Part shown: one piece after another, positions 1-12,700 of the stretch
Position numbering within the stretch: the first letter of the stretch is position 1
Layout of the letters: the number at the start of each line of letters is the position of its first letter
From: Trematomus loennbergii
Taxonomy: Eukaryota > Chordata > Actinopteri > Perciformes > Nototheniidae
Length of the DNA: 64,000 nt
Assembly: GCA_012861695.1 (NCBI GenBank)
Contig: JAAOOA010000526.1
Coordinates: 1-64,000, forward strand
Reading direction: 5' to 3'
Translations under genes and position numbers: made by a program
Notes under the pieces: model-generated
Database searches by the model: none
Seen by the model: only the letters and a program-made list of their open reading frames with translations
Told to the model about the DNA's origin: nothing

Positions 1-226
1 AACCCTTTAATTACTGTAGCAATGCATCCTCTCTGAAGCAACACAAACTCAGTAAATCCAATACCTTGTTGGCTGTACAGGTAACATACATTCATGTAAG
101 CAGTCTGTCTTTTACTTTACAATTGTTACACAACATTTTAGTGTATGCAGCTTACTTATTTTCTATGAATGTTATTATTTTCTGTCAATATTAAAGACAA
201 TGAAAGATGTTGTTACTTGATCTTAC

Positions 227-723
227 CCCTTCTCTGCTGCTGGCTCCCTGAATCAGAGAGAGAATCCCGCGAGCTCCAGACACATAGTTAAATGTCTCAG
301 AGTGCCATTCATTGAGATCTTGCAGGAATTCCTGCAGTGTGGGAATTTCTGTAAAAAATGTAATTATACTTACATTACATTCTTGAATTTACATGTTATA
401 CTCAATTAGTATCTCTACATATGTATTCGAGGAGATAAAACCAATTTGTCATCCCTGGCTCACCTGTTTCATCTGGGTCTAAATGTATCTTTTCCAAAAA
501 CTCAGCGGAGCTCACTGTGAAAACCTCGAAACACTTCTCACTGAGTTGTATCTGAAAAAAGTTTCGATATAAAAGCAGGTTTGCAGTTTTGACAATATTT
601 GTGTTTGATTATCATTAAATATTACTCACCTTAACCTCTTTTAGTTTTCTGAATTCTGCCCTCACTTTTTCCTTGGCTTGCTTGTTTCGTTTTAGTATCT
701 GATCACGAACACCAGCTGCTGAC
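227..723 (-). CDS. Gene A exons 11-13: helical region after the G domain
   Basis: Three exons, 723-630, 551-464 and 348-227, of 94, 88 and 122 nt. Gene B has exons of identical lengths and phases. They encode SAAGVRDQILKRNKQAKEKV, then a segment with CFEVFTVSSAEFLEK, then IPTLQEFLQDLNEWHSETFN and on to GILSLIQGASSREG. The homology to gene B ends near position 150, so the exon that follows in gene B (58428-58249) is not next to these; it may lie beyond the window. Confidence 0.82.
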
Positions 724-3700
724 CTTTATGAAAAGATTTGTATTTGAAGAATTACATAAACTGCATATACATTCCAGGATATCATATCACTATGCATCTC
801 GATCTCGCTTTCAATAACCAGTGATCACATGGAGGAGCTTAATCCAGCATCACAAAGTGTTTGTGAAGCAACAACATTAGGACAGAAATAAATGGCTGAG
901 ATGTTGAGGAATCAAGACACACATGCAGACATTTTAGAAACATGGATACTGTTATGATCATGAATAACCTGGTTTATCATGTTTCAAGTGCACATTATAT
1001 CCCTGAATACGATCAAAACCAGGATACTAATGTGCCTGTTAACGTAATCAATGTTTCCATGGTTTCTCCTCTTGGCCATCTCCGTCTCAAGCGTCAGCGT
1101 CTAAATTGGATGGTACATTTAACTGTGTACTTTTGGCATCTGAAGCCACTTACTGATTGACTGAACGTCCAATAATATCAGACTTGGTGCAGATAAAATG
1201 AATCTGCCGACACTCGCCACCATTTCCCATGAGGCTGCAGGATTCTTCCAGGATCTCCCAGGATTCTTTTTCTGAAGCTGCTCGATTTAGCTCAGCCACA
1301 ATCCACACAGTAGAACAATTTCCAACAACCTGGAGGGGAATACAGCAAATAATAATGGTTACATTGTCAGTGTAGCCTTCCACAATAATCAGCATTGCAT
1401 GTGGATTAATCACCTTTTTCCACATCGTGTCTCTGCTCTTGTTACGGTCCCCGTTTCCAGGAAGATCCACAAGTGTGACGTGCTGGAGAAAATCATTCTT
1501 CGGCACCCTGAAGGTCACACACTTCACCAGTGGCCAATACCACCTCTTCACGTCTTTAGCATCTTCCTCTTTTGACTCACTTCGTGTGTATTTGACCAAT
1601 TCTGCAGATAACTCTTTAGCCTAAAATAAATCATAAAACAAGAGGCAATGCAAGGCCATTTATTTTACATGAACAAACTTTAACTTTAAAGTGTTTTAAA
1701 AGATTGTGTTAAATAATTCTAACAGCATAACATTAGAAGTCCATTTGAAACCCTATCACTGAAACAACTAAATCTATATTAAATAAAAAAAGTAGCAAAC
1801 CTTACGTTTATATTTAGCAATGGGGAACAATTTGGTTTTTAAGTTTTTAACATGATTTTAAATGTAAAGCTGGTAGTGCCTTAAAATATATGGTTGAGGT
1901 TGTTGCAAGCAAGTTAATTACTGGTAGACATTTCCTTTCCTATGATGCATAAAGTAGATATGGTTTTATAGTTATTGTAATTAGATTCCAGATAGATCAA
2001 GCGTCATTTTTTGAGTACATACCGAATTACATTTTGCATTTGGTGATCTATCGGGAAACTACACAAACTAAGAGTTTATTTTATGAAATGATATAAGTTG
2101 TAGTCTTACAGTACTTACAGTATCACTTGTCAAAATCCTACTCTTGGAACTGAGAAATTCAGGAATTTCTCTGAAGACTTTTTTCCATGAGGTTTTCAGG
2201 AGATTTGTTTCTCCATTCTTCTCCATACAGCTCTGACAGCGTTTCAACACTGTCTTGATAATCTTCGTCGTTTTCCTGATCATCGTTATCACCAAGGAAA
2301 TTAAACAAGGTCCACAACTCCTCTTTCCACTCCTAAAAAAACATTTTTTATTATATGGCATGTTGTGTAGTCAGCATATTTATATACAGCTTCATCATAA
2401 AAGTTGAAATATCTCTAAGTTAACAAACATATTTAGCTAATTTTACCTCTTTTGTAATGAACTCGATTTCTGCCTCGTACTTTGAGTTACGCATGTTAGC
2501 CTCCACTTTAATCATCACTGAGGTACATGCACTGATGTCTCCAGAGGGCAAGAGATCCTGCTCTCCAATGACGGCATTTATCAGAGAGCTCTTTCCAGCG
2601 CCCGTTTTACCAAAGACGCCGACCACCTCCCTCTTGTCTGTCTCCAAATTTGTGATGTTATTTCTGTTGTGCAAGAGTTTGAATATGGGTTATTGATCAC
2701 ATTAAAACATTTAACAAACACTAAAAGATTGTGTCAAAATTAAGAAGAAATCTTACAGAACAGTCCTTGTAAAAAGCTGTATAATTTCGACAGGTTTACT
2801 ATGGTCTTTTTAAACTCTTTCCCCTTGCTCAAAAACACCAATACTTACTTCAGGAACTTGTTGAGCTTGTCGTCTTGTTTAGGTAGTTTCTGATCCACAC
2901 GTCTCATGATGTTTTTCACCTTAGACAGAATGACTTCTTCTGTAAGAGTAAAAGTAAAGAACTATTCAGCAGGAACCATTAACCAGTATATCCATTTAGA
3001 TGTATTCCCAATGAAGCAATCAAGAATACCTGAGAGTATTGTTTTCATCATAATTTTACTATGGCAAGCAGGCCTGTATCCAGGATTTCTTAAATAACAA
3101 GGTCCAAACATGCTGGGGGGGTTCGGGGCATACCCCTTCGAGATTTGGGGGATTTTCATGATCTAGTTATGTGCTGTTTAAATCCTTTGGGGGTCACAAA
3201 TTGGATAATATATTGATTTCAAACCAAGTCAGTTGATTCTTACTAGTAATGATCTGACCATGCAGAAGAGGACATGTTGACAAAACATTGTCAACATTAA
3301 TATTCCAATGTTTAATTAAATTGTTCAAGTAAACCAAATTATTTAAGAAACTATTTCAATCAATATTGTATGTTTTTGTGTACATGTGTTTGTTTGTGTG
3401 TGTTTTTGTAAAAAAAAAAAAACAATTCAGTAATTTAGTTCATTTCACTTGTTTGTTTGCATAATTGTTTTTATTTAAATATGTTTTGTTTGATTCTCAA
3501 AAGAGAACAAAGATGTAAGCAAATTGTGTTTTATACAATTGTATGTTATTATGACATCATAACTGCAATAGATGTAGTTTTAAAATCAAGCTTATCGTCT
3601 ATATTGTAAATGAAGACTATTGTTATAGATATATAGATAGATAGATAGATGGGGTTATTAAGCCTACATTGTTTGTGTTTACAGCAATGTAAATGCAACC

Positions 3701-6700
3701 CTGGGCTCAGAAGGCTGTACCTGCAGTTCCTCTCTGACTTCCATCACTTTCTCTCTTTCTCTCTGCCTGTCCTGTATCTCCCTTAGCAAAGCTGAGCTTG
3801 GGCTGACGTAGTCTTTTCCTTATATCTGAGTCTGTGTAAAAAGAAAACAATACAATGTTATATCTTACATGTTTTACTCAAATTGAAATGAAAGAAAAGC
3901 ATTACAACATTTGTTAAAAGGTAATCATTCTGACATTGGATAAATGTAATTAACTTTAGCTCTCTAGATAGTTTTTTCACGCAATTTAAAGGTCCCATCA
4001 TATGCTTTTGCGGTTATTACCCGTCCTTTCGTGTATTATATAGCTTTTTCTGCATGTAAACGGTCTGCAAAGTCACAAACCCTCAAAGTACAACCTGTAG
4101 CGAGTAAAACTCTAACGCGGAAAAGACGTGTCTATGCTGCCCCAGAACGCCTCGTCGTAGATATTTCTTTTCCATTCTTTTCTTCCGGGGGCTATTGACG
4201 TCACTAAATCTGGAGACCAATTGGCAAGTTGGCACGCCCAGAAAGGGGTGGAGCCTCTCTGGTGGTTTACTAATCAGAACAGAGTGGGCGAGCTGACCAA
4301 TCAGAGCACAGTGGGCTCATAGGGATGGGGGTCAGGAGCTCCAACATGCCGTTTAGGACAGAGAGTGAATACACATACTATACAGAGATGCTATATGAGA
4401 AACCAATGTGATTTTGGAACATTGAACAATGTAAATCTATTCTAGTAGACCTCAATAGGCCTGTCGCGATAATCGATAAATTGACTTATCTTACGATAAA
4501 TAAAAATGGACTCGATAACTTTTCTGAGCTCGATAAATTGCCGTTTACATAGGGATGTGACCAGCATTTTAGCCAGGCGCGCTGTGGCTGCCAGGCGCGC
4601 TGTGGCTGCCAGGCGCGCTGTGGCTGCCAGGCGCGCTGTGGCTGCCAGGCGCGCTGTGGCTGCCGGCCACGCGCGCTGTGAGGGGCGGGGCTGAAACACA
4701 GTCAGGTCAGGAGTCAGACACTCTGTTTGCATGTGCAGCAGTGTAGCATCCAAATTAATAATATAGCGACAAGCGGGAGACAACGTGTTTTTCTTTTTGT
4801 TTTTTAACCTTTATTTAACCAGATAAAAAACATTGAGATAAAATCAAATTTACAATGCTGACCTGGCCAAGAAGGCAGCAACGTTACACATAACACATAA
4901 CACAAACGTGTAAAATACAGAGAACACAACTAAGAAAACAAAAGACGAAAAAGCAGTCACTACATTGTGCATATTTAGGACAGTAAGAAAAGTGCACTAC
5001 TTATTACTGCAAGAGCAGCTGGTGGTAAGGACCTCAGACAACTTCAATTTAAAAGAGGCTATTGGGACAAGTGCCATCAGTTTGAGGCTTGATTGAAGGT
5101 CATTCCAAGACCAAGGACCATAATAAAAAAACCTTTTTCCAGCCTTAGTCCGCACGGCAGGTACCTGGAACCGTATCCAGGCACTGGTTCTGAGGTTGTA
5201 AGAGTTACAAACTGGAACAAATCTGGCACATATATGCAGTGGAAGCTTACCTAAAATGGCTTTATACATTAATAAAAACCAATGCTGCATCCTGCGCATA
5301 TTAAGTGAGGACCATCCAGTTAGGCTATACAGTTTGCAATGATGAGTCCTATAGGGTGCATTTGTGGGTGCATTTGTGGGTCAAGTTTGGCCAAAACAGT
5401 GGGACAGGCAAATCTATAGATTGTATCACCGTAGTCAAGCTGGGACAGGAATAAGCCAGAGACCAACCTTTTACGGGAAGAAATTGAAAAAAAACATTTA
5501 AGTCTGTAAAGGAAGCCAAGAGTGAATAACAATTTATTTGTTAGAACTTCAATGTGATGTTTAACGTGTAGATTTCTGTCCAACCAAAAGCCCAGATATG
5601 TGTATGTATCAACAAACTCAACAGAGACACCATCAAGGGTGTCAATGGAGAGGCAAGAGAACGCTGACTTGGGAGCAAAGAGCATTGCTTTGGTTTTCTT
5701 ACTGTTCAATAGCAGTTTAGAATCAAGAAGCGCATGCTGTAGCGTGATACTGTCAGTTTTTAAATTGGAAATGGCCATATCCAGAGAAGGAGCACATGTG
5801 TCATCAGCATACATATGAAAGGTAGAAAATTGCATCTGATTACAAATGTTGTTTACATATAATAAAAAGAGCAAGGGCCCCAAAATAGAGCCCTTTGTAA
5901 CTCCCTTCTCCAAGGTGACAGGGTCAGAGACAGTACTACCCAACCTGACGCTTTGAGTACGGTCGGTTAGATAACTTTGAAACCAGCAAATGGCGTTATA
6001 TCTCTCACAGGCTCCGCCCTCTACTTGACTCTATGGGTACTCCCCTTGATCCTATCATGCAAACATTCATCCACTGAGACTTTCTAGACATAGCCGGCCC
6101 CGGGGCGGGCCTACCTGAATGGAGATTGGAGCCTGTGAGAGATATAACGAGGGGTTACGTATGGTAACCCTTGTTATATAAACACAGGCGGAGCCCTCTA
6201 CTCAGAGGCCCTGTCTGTCCTATGGTGCTTGCTGAAGAGAAGTGTAGGATGACAGTCAGGAGGCGAGGCCTCCTTTTATGCGGTGAGATGTGCGCGCATT
6301 CAGGTAGGCCCGGTACTGTGCTTTGGTCTGAATCGAGATTGCATAGGGTTAAGGATGTTGTGTGAATTTAAAAAAAGTTTTAACTGAGTAGAAACTAGGG
6401 ACTCAAGAATCTTTGATAACACAGAAAGATTTGAGATAGGACGATAGTTATTCAACTCAGTGGGATCACCAGCTTTCATGAGGGGCGATACAAGAGCTTG
6501 CTTCCACACAGCTGGCAGTGTGTGAGTGGACAGGGAGAGATTACAAATATCAGTAACTGGTTGAGCTATAATCTGAGCTGCAATTTTTAAAAAGACAAGA
6601 TCTAGGCCATCAGGCCCGGCAGACTTTTTAGGATAAATCGAGTGCAAACCGTGTAAGACTTCAGAGACCGAGAAAGAAGCGAAATCAAAAACAGCAGAGT

Positions 6701-9700
6701 TCATCTCTTGACTATGGCTGTGAGTACGACCATGCAGAGAGTCATGACTTTGCTCATCAAAAATGTGACCAGCCTTTTTGAAGTGAGCATTAAAGGCATT
6801 AGACATATCATTTGTATCTGAAATAAAATAATCACTGACCTTCAGTTTTTCAGGGAAACTAGAAACCTTGTTCTTGTTCTGAAGTGATTTAATTGTTTTC
6901 CAGAACTTAGAATGTGTATGATTAATTGTTTTCCAGAACTTAGAATGGTCATTAAAACAATCAGTGGTTACGCTCAGATAGTAATCAGCTTTAGCTTTTT
7001 TAATAAGGGCTGATCATTTATTTCTGAGTTCACGAAAAAGAAGTCAGTCATCACTAGTGATAGACTTTCTAGCTAAAGACCATTGCTTATTGCGATCATT
7101 AATGAGATCAGATAATTCTCTAGTAAACCATGGAGTGTTCCTATTCTTAACTCTGAATTTTCTAAGGGGTCATGCTTAATAATCGATAAAAAGTGATCAA
7201 TAAAGAATTGGACAGCAACATCGACAGATGGAATTAATGCTATGAAGTTCCATTTAACCTCCACCAGATCGTGTAGGAAAGCCTGCTCAGAGAAGTGTTT
7301 GAAGCAGCGCCTGAGCACAATAAGGCCCTTGGCTTTGGGCAACTTAGTGCTCCTAACGCAAGCAATAGTGCAATGGTCGCTGATATCATTAGGAAAAACA
7401 CCAACAGACACATACTTATGAGCTGCATTTGTTAGAATGACATCTATAAGGGTATCGTTATTGGGTTTCTATAAGGGTATCGTTATTGGGTTTAATTACT
7501 CAAGGGGAATTTAAAGTCAAATGGAATTGGTTACAAAACCTAACTGCACATCTCCGGTGTGGCAGTATTTTGGATTCAAGCCAAATGAACGAGGCCAACC
7601 TACGGATTTCAATGAGCCGGTATGTCGCATCTGTTTAAAAAAGGTAGCGACAAAAGCAGGCAATACCACAAATCTTAAACTACACCTAAAACACAACCAC
7701 CCCATTCCGTTTTCCCAGCTGGGAGCAAACACGGAAGCTGGAGAGCCCCCACCACCCCGACAGTTTACAATCAAAGATGCATTTGCCCGACAATGCAAAC
7801 ATGTTGTTGTTCCTTGCTCGAAAACTTTGAAATACAGATTTGGATATGGCCTGTTGAGGCATCTGGGTCTTTGTATGGACAGTGGACTGTACACTTGACT
7901 GTTGTTTTAAGGAGGTTTTTTTTTGCTTGTGAGACAATGTGTGCTCATATTTATTTATATTATATATATATAGATAGAGAGAGAGATCTCTGTTTTCCAG
8001 CCTGAGTCTATTTAATTTATTGTTTTGGTTGTGTGTGATTTAATTAATTTATTATAATTTAATTAATTTGTTTTATTTATTATATATCATTTATATATTT
8101 TAATATTATTTCACATTTCATTTGCAATGATGAATGTTCAATAAAAAGTTCTGTTTGAAAGGATGTACTTAAATTATTATTATATATTATCATTATGTCA
8201 GTGGTCTAAAATGGTCTTACAACAGTGCCGACAATATTATCGTTTATCGCAATAATTTCCAGGAACATTTATCGTCCAACAAAATTAATTATCGTGACAG
8301 GTCTAGACCTCAACAATGGAATTATGATCAGTAGAAATGGCCAAAACATTGGACCTTTAAACCAAGTATAGCCTTTAGCGGCAATATAAGTTATTGTGCA
8401 TGTTGTCTAGGGCTGCACATATATCGTGTTGTGACGATAATCGCGAAATGTGCATGCGCGATAGTCACATCGCAGGACGTGCGATTTTTTTTATTTATTT
8501 ATTTTTAGGACGTGCGATATTAAGTATGCAAATTAACTCAAACACGTCATGTTACAATTATTTTGCTGCTTGCTACAAAAAGAAAACTCGCGCCGCTCTC
8601 ATGTCAGGGGTGTTTGACTGAGTGACATGCAGGCTCTGCATGCACAGCAAACCACCAATCACAATCAAATCTCCAAAGCAAACAGACCCGGTGATTAAAG
8701 GTAAAAAACTGAATAAAGTAGTTTCATGTGTTTCTCCAGGGCAGTTCGGCGCTGCTAACCGAGCTAGCTCAGCTTGTTGCTCTGATCATTTAAGATCCAG
8801 ACGTCCGTGACTAAAATCCTTCATCTGGTTAAATATAGTTAGAAAAATACCAATTGTATAGCATTAAAGTTCAAGAAAGGATGGTTTGCGGACAAAAAAA
8901 AAAGTATTTTCTTCAACTCCTGTATTTTTTCATATCGCAATATATATCGCAGGGGGAACAAAATATCGCAATGTCAGTTTTTTCCAATATCGTGCAGCCC
9001 TAATCCAATATCGTGCAGCCCAGTCGGACGTCCAATGACTAACGTAGAGCGTTAACACAGGATCTGCTGGTCATATGATACCTCATCACTACTCCGCTAC
9101 ATCGATACAAGTCCAGGCTGCGGTGGTTTTGTTGATACATGTCGTCTTCTTCTGTTTGCTTTAATGCAGGCAAACTAGTTATGCAGCACCCCATCGTCAG
9201 TAAATGGAAGTACTAGAAAGAACCCCGTTTAAGGCAGTTATTTCACAAGTGTTGGTATATACACAGCTCGGGAAAAATTACCGAGGTCCGGACCTCGGTG
9301 ACCTCAATGGTGGCTACGCCCTGATGGCAAGTATCTTCCAGTTTAAGGCCATTATAATTTAATAAGAACTGTATTGCTACATTTATGTTAGGTTAAGGCA
9401 GCGTTTCTCAAAGTGTGGGGCGCGCCCCACTGGTGGGGCGCAGAGATGTGATAGGTGGGTCGCGAATGGACACGATGAACGGGAGATTATTATTATTATT
9501 TATTTTTAATAAATGTTTTGGACCTCAGGCCGGAATCGAACCTGGCTCCTCGCGGGCGGTAGTGGACTGTTACAGCCGGAGACTCGCAACGGCGGTGGAC
9601 TTTCACAGCGCCGCTCCGCCGGTCCTGCCGGAGCCGCCGGAGCATCGCAACGGCGGGTGTTTGTGGCGGCGGGTGTCTGTAAATGATTTTGGTTTTAGTT

Positions 9701-12700
9701 GTGTGTGTGTGAGCCTGCTCACACACACACAACTAAAACCAAAATCATTTACAGACATATGTAAAAATCTCTCATACACACATGTGAAACACTCTCACAC
9801 ACACACACAACAGCGTTGCAGTCGGGAAGAAAAACAATGTGGAGCGGCACCTCACCACTTCACAAGGAGTTTATTATTTTTTAAAGCAAGCCGCCATCGC
9901 CACAGAGGAGCACACAGCCTCTGTGAGCGAGCGAGCGAGACAGGGAGAGAGAGCGAGAGCGCTAGAGAGAGCACACTAGTGTTGTCACGATACCAACATT
10001 TTGGTTTCGATACCAAGTCAAGAATTGCGATTCCGATTATTTTCGATACTTTTCTTTTATTATTTTCATGATCAATAAAATTGTAGTTTAGCTGTTAAGT
10101 GTTTTCTTACAACATGGTCTCTTCTTTATACTTGAGTTTATGTGATTTCTTTGATAGTTAACTTTATATTTTATTAACATGTAAATAGTACAGTAATATA
10201 AATAATTATTGACAAAATGTACATTGCAGATGTTAGCCACATCATACATGCCAACCTTTACAAATCCAAAAGAGGTAGGTTTGCGCGCGGCAAATGTGCA
10301 CGCCCAAATTAGGTAATCAGAAGAAATGGAACCCCAGTAATTACATGTATAAACCATGTATTTAACATATATTGCATCATTTTATGCATTTTTCAGAAAA
10401 AGTTTGGTAAACAGTGACATCAACGACATGTTTGGTCTGTAAAATGCCCGAAAAGTAAAAGAATGGGAGATAAATATCCCAAAGTCTCCACATTTTATTA
10501 TATTTTTAATGTGTTTCTGGTCCTCTTTCAGTTGCATTGTTGGAGAAGCCTGTGACATAAGATTTACAACGACATAATTACTCTGTAGCTATGTTAGTTT
10601 GACAATAAAGAACCTTGAACCTTGACAGTGTAGATCAGGGGTGCCCAACCTTTTTTGAACCGAGATCTACTTTTAAAGTGGCCAGTCTGCCGAGATCTAC
10701 CAGTCCAAATAGAGAGGCGTAGCCATTACTGACAGCCGACTACCAGGTAAATACACACTTCTACTTGTATAAAACTGACCTTTGTACGATTAATACTTCA
10801 TAAAATACTGCAGATCCTTTATCTTACCTCTTTCTAATCTACACACACACAAGTATTTAACTGAAGTTACACAACAGTGTTGTTGATACAGAGTTGGGAG
10901 TTTATTCACACGTCACATACTACAGTGGGTAATGTTTTCAAGAAACATTGAACAGTGCTGCCACATATGACACAGGAAAAAAAGAAAAGACTGAACCCTT
11001 TCTTTGCCATTATATAAAAATAGTGTTGCTACAAAAGTATAAATTAGTTTTACTAATAAGACAACTCAGATCTGAAGCTCCACAGGAATCTGCTGCCAAA
11101 GTGCAATAAAAAAGACAAAATTAATAGAATCAAACCCTTTTCTTTTTTTTTGCATTTTAGTAGAGTATAAAAAGAAATGCCTTTAAAATAGGATGCAAGC
11201 AACACTAGTTTCTTAACCTGAATTGATAATAGACTATAATCAATTTAAACAGAACAGATCTTAAAGTTTGCATTCTTATACCATTTTGTACAATAATTAT
11301 AATGAATAAGTTCAAACAAACTAAAACTTACAGCTGATTAATAACGGTATCTAACTTGAGTTTTTATTATATCAAAAACCTGTTGAAATGCTACTGTTAT
11401 TTTTACTGTCCCCAAAAAGCGCGTCGGCAGCCTCCAGGAATGCTTCTTTCACAACTTCGCCGTCTTTGAAAGACTTCATGTGTTTTGCAAGAACGTGACT
11501 GACACGATAAGATGCTATGGTAGCAGCCTTGCTCTTGTTGTTGGGCCTGGTGAAAATGGACTGCTGTGCATTTAGCTGTCCTTTCAGGTCCCTCACCTTT
11601 TGGGAGCGTAGGACAGAGGAGGGAATTCCGTCTCTTAGCGTTTGTGCACTGTTTTGAAATGCCGCTCCTAAATTACCCTTCTTGATAAAGCCACGCTCGC
11701 ATTGCAGATGAAACAGATGGACTTTGAATTGGAATAGATACAAAAATAATCATCCTCCCCACTCGGAGTGAAAATTATATATTTCAGAAGTATAGAGACA
11801 CTACAAGGCTCGATGTGGACAAAGCTCGTTTGCCATGTTTTCGCGTTAGCGCGTTGACACGAGTAGAGTAGTCTGTCCAAACAGCCGGCCAAAAGGCGTC
11901 ATATTCAGTCGGAGAAATGCACAATTTTCGACTTCCTTAACTCGTAGCTCTGTTGCCCCAATTACGAGTAACGTTATCACATCAGGTGTGCAGAGGTGGG
12001 AGAAGTACTCAGATCTTGTAGCTAAGTAAAAAAATACCATAGTGTAGGAAGAGTTCCTCAAGTCAAAGTATGATCATCAAAATATATTTAAAGTAGCGAC
12101 AGTACAAGTAGTGATTGTGCAGATTGTTCCATTTCAGAATAATATGATATGTTTTATAATGATTGATCATTAAAGTGTTCTCAAAGCTGGTAAAGGTGCA
12201 GCTAGTTTGAATGATATATTATATATCTGTATACTGCAGGGTAGCTTGTGAATTTACTAAAGTCTGAGTTAACACTTGATTATATTTCACATCATTCATC
12301 CACATCTGTAAAGTAACTAAAGGTATTAAATACATGTAGTGGAGTAGAAGTACACCATTTAACTATGAACTGTAGTGGAGTAGAAGTACACAGTAGCAAA
12401 ACATTTAAATACTCCAGTAAAGTACAAGTACCTCAACATTTTACTCAAGTACAGTACAATATTTTAACATAATTAATATATTTAATTTATTTCACATTTT
12501 AAATAAAGCAATTAATTCTGTTAACAATTTGTTAGTTTTTTCCTTTAAAAAATAACAAAAAGTAAATACAAGAATACCGTTAAAGTACCGGATCGATAAG
12601 CAGTATTGATAAGACTAGCAGTACCGTAGAAAACCTTAATGATACCCATCCCTAGATATTACACAAGTAAAGTGTTAAGAGAGTGAAATGTTGCTTTACG

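Larger units (their letters stand above)
4786..7490 (-). mobile_element. 5'-truncated LINE (APE endonuclease/RT) fragment
   Basis: Minus-strand pieces in order: endonuclease end with NDISDHCTIACVR (SDH motif, 7411-7073); RT fingers with SAGPDGLDLVFLK and NNYRPISNLSVLSKILE (6806-6300); RT palm with GSILGPLLFLLYVN and the catalytic YADD (5943-5320); C-terminal part (5299-4997). The 3' end is near 4786, where a T-rich run on the plus strand marks the tail. Frames are broken and a hairpin repeat interrupts the RT. Clade not assigned. Confidence 0.8.
4456..8305 (+). mobile_element. hAT transposon with exact 8-bp TSD, inside the TTAA element
   Basis: Terminal inverted repeats TAGGCCTGTCGCGATAAT and the reverse complement of ATTATCGTGACAGGTCTA. 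The TSD GACCTCAA occurs at 4448-4455 and 8306-8313. The related element at 40540-40560 has the uninterrupted sequence (ACCTCAACAATG). It contains a five-copy GC-rich tandem repeat, a LINE fragment and a BED zinc-finger ORF. The catalytic part of a transposase is not visible, so it is probably non-autonomous. Confidence 0.85.
3986..8360. mobile_element. TTAA-type (piggyBac-like) non-autonomous element, interrupted
   Basis: Left end TTAA (3986-3989) then AGGTCCCATCATATGC; right end TTGGACCT then TTAA (8357-8360). Related copies lie at 21286-22257 and 38459-40597. The inverted ends and TTAA duplication are typical of piggyBac-type insertion. No transposase ORF belongs to it. A 3.85-kb hAT sits inside it at GACCTCAA. 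Confidence 0.65.

Noticed and set aside
4442..4783. ORFs of Ala-Thr-Ala-Arg-Leu repeats
   Set aside because: Produced by the 18-bp tandem repeat; no start context or domain.
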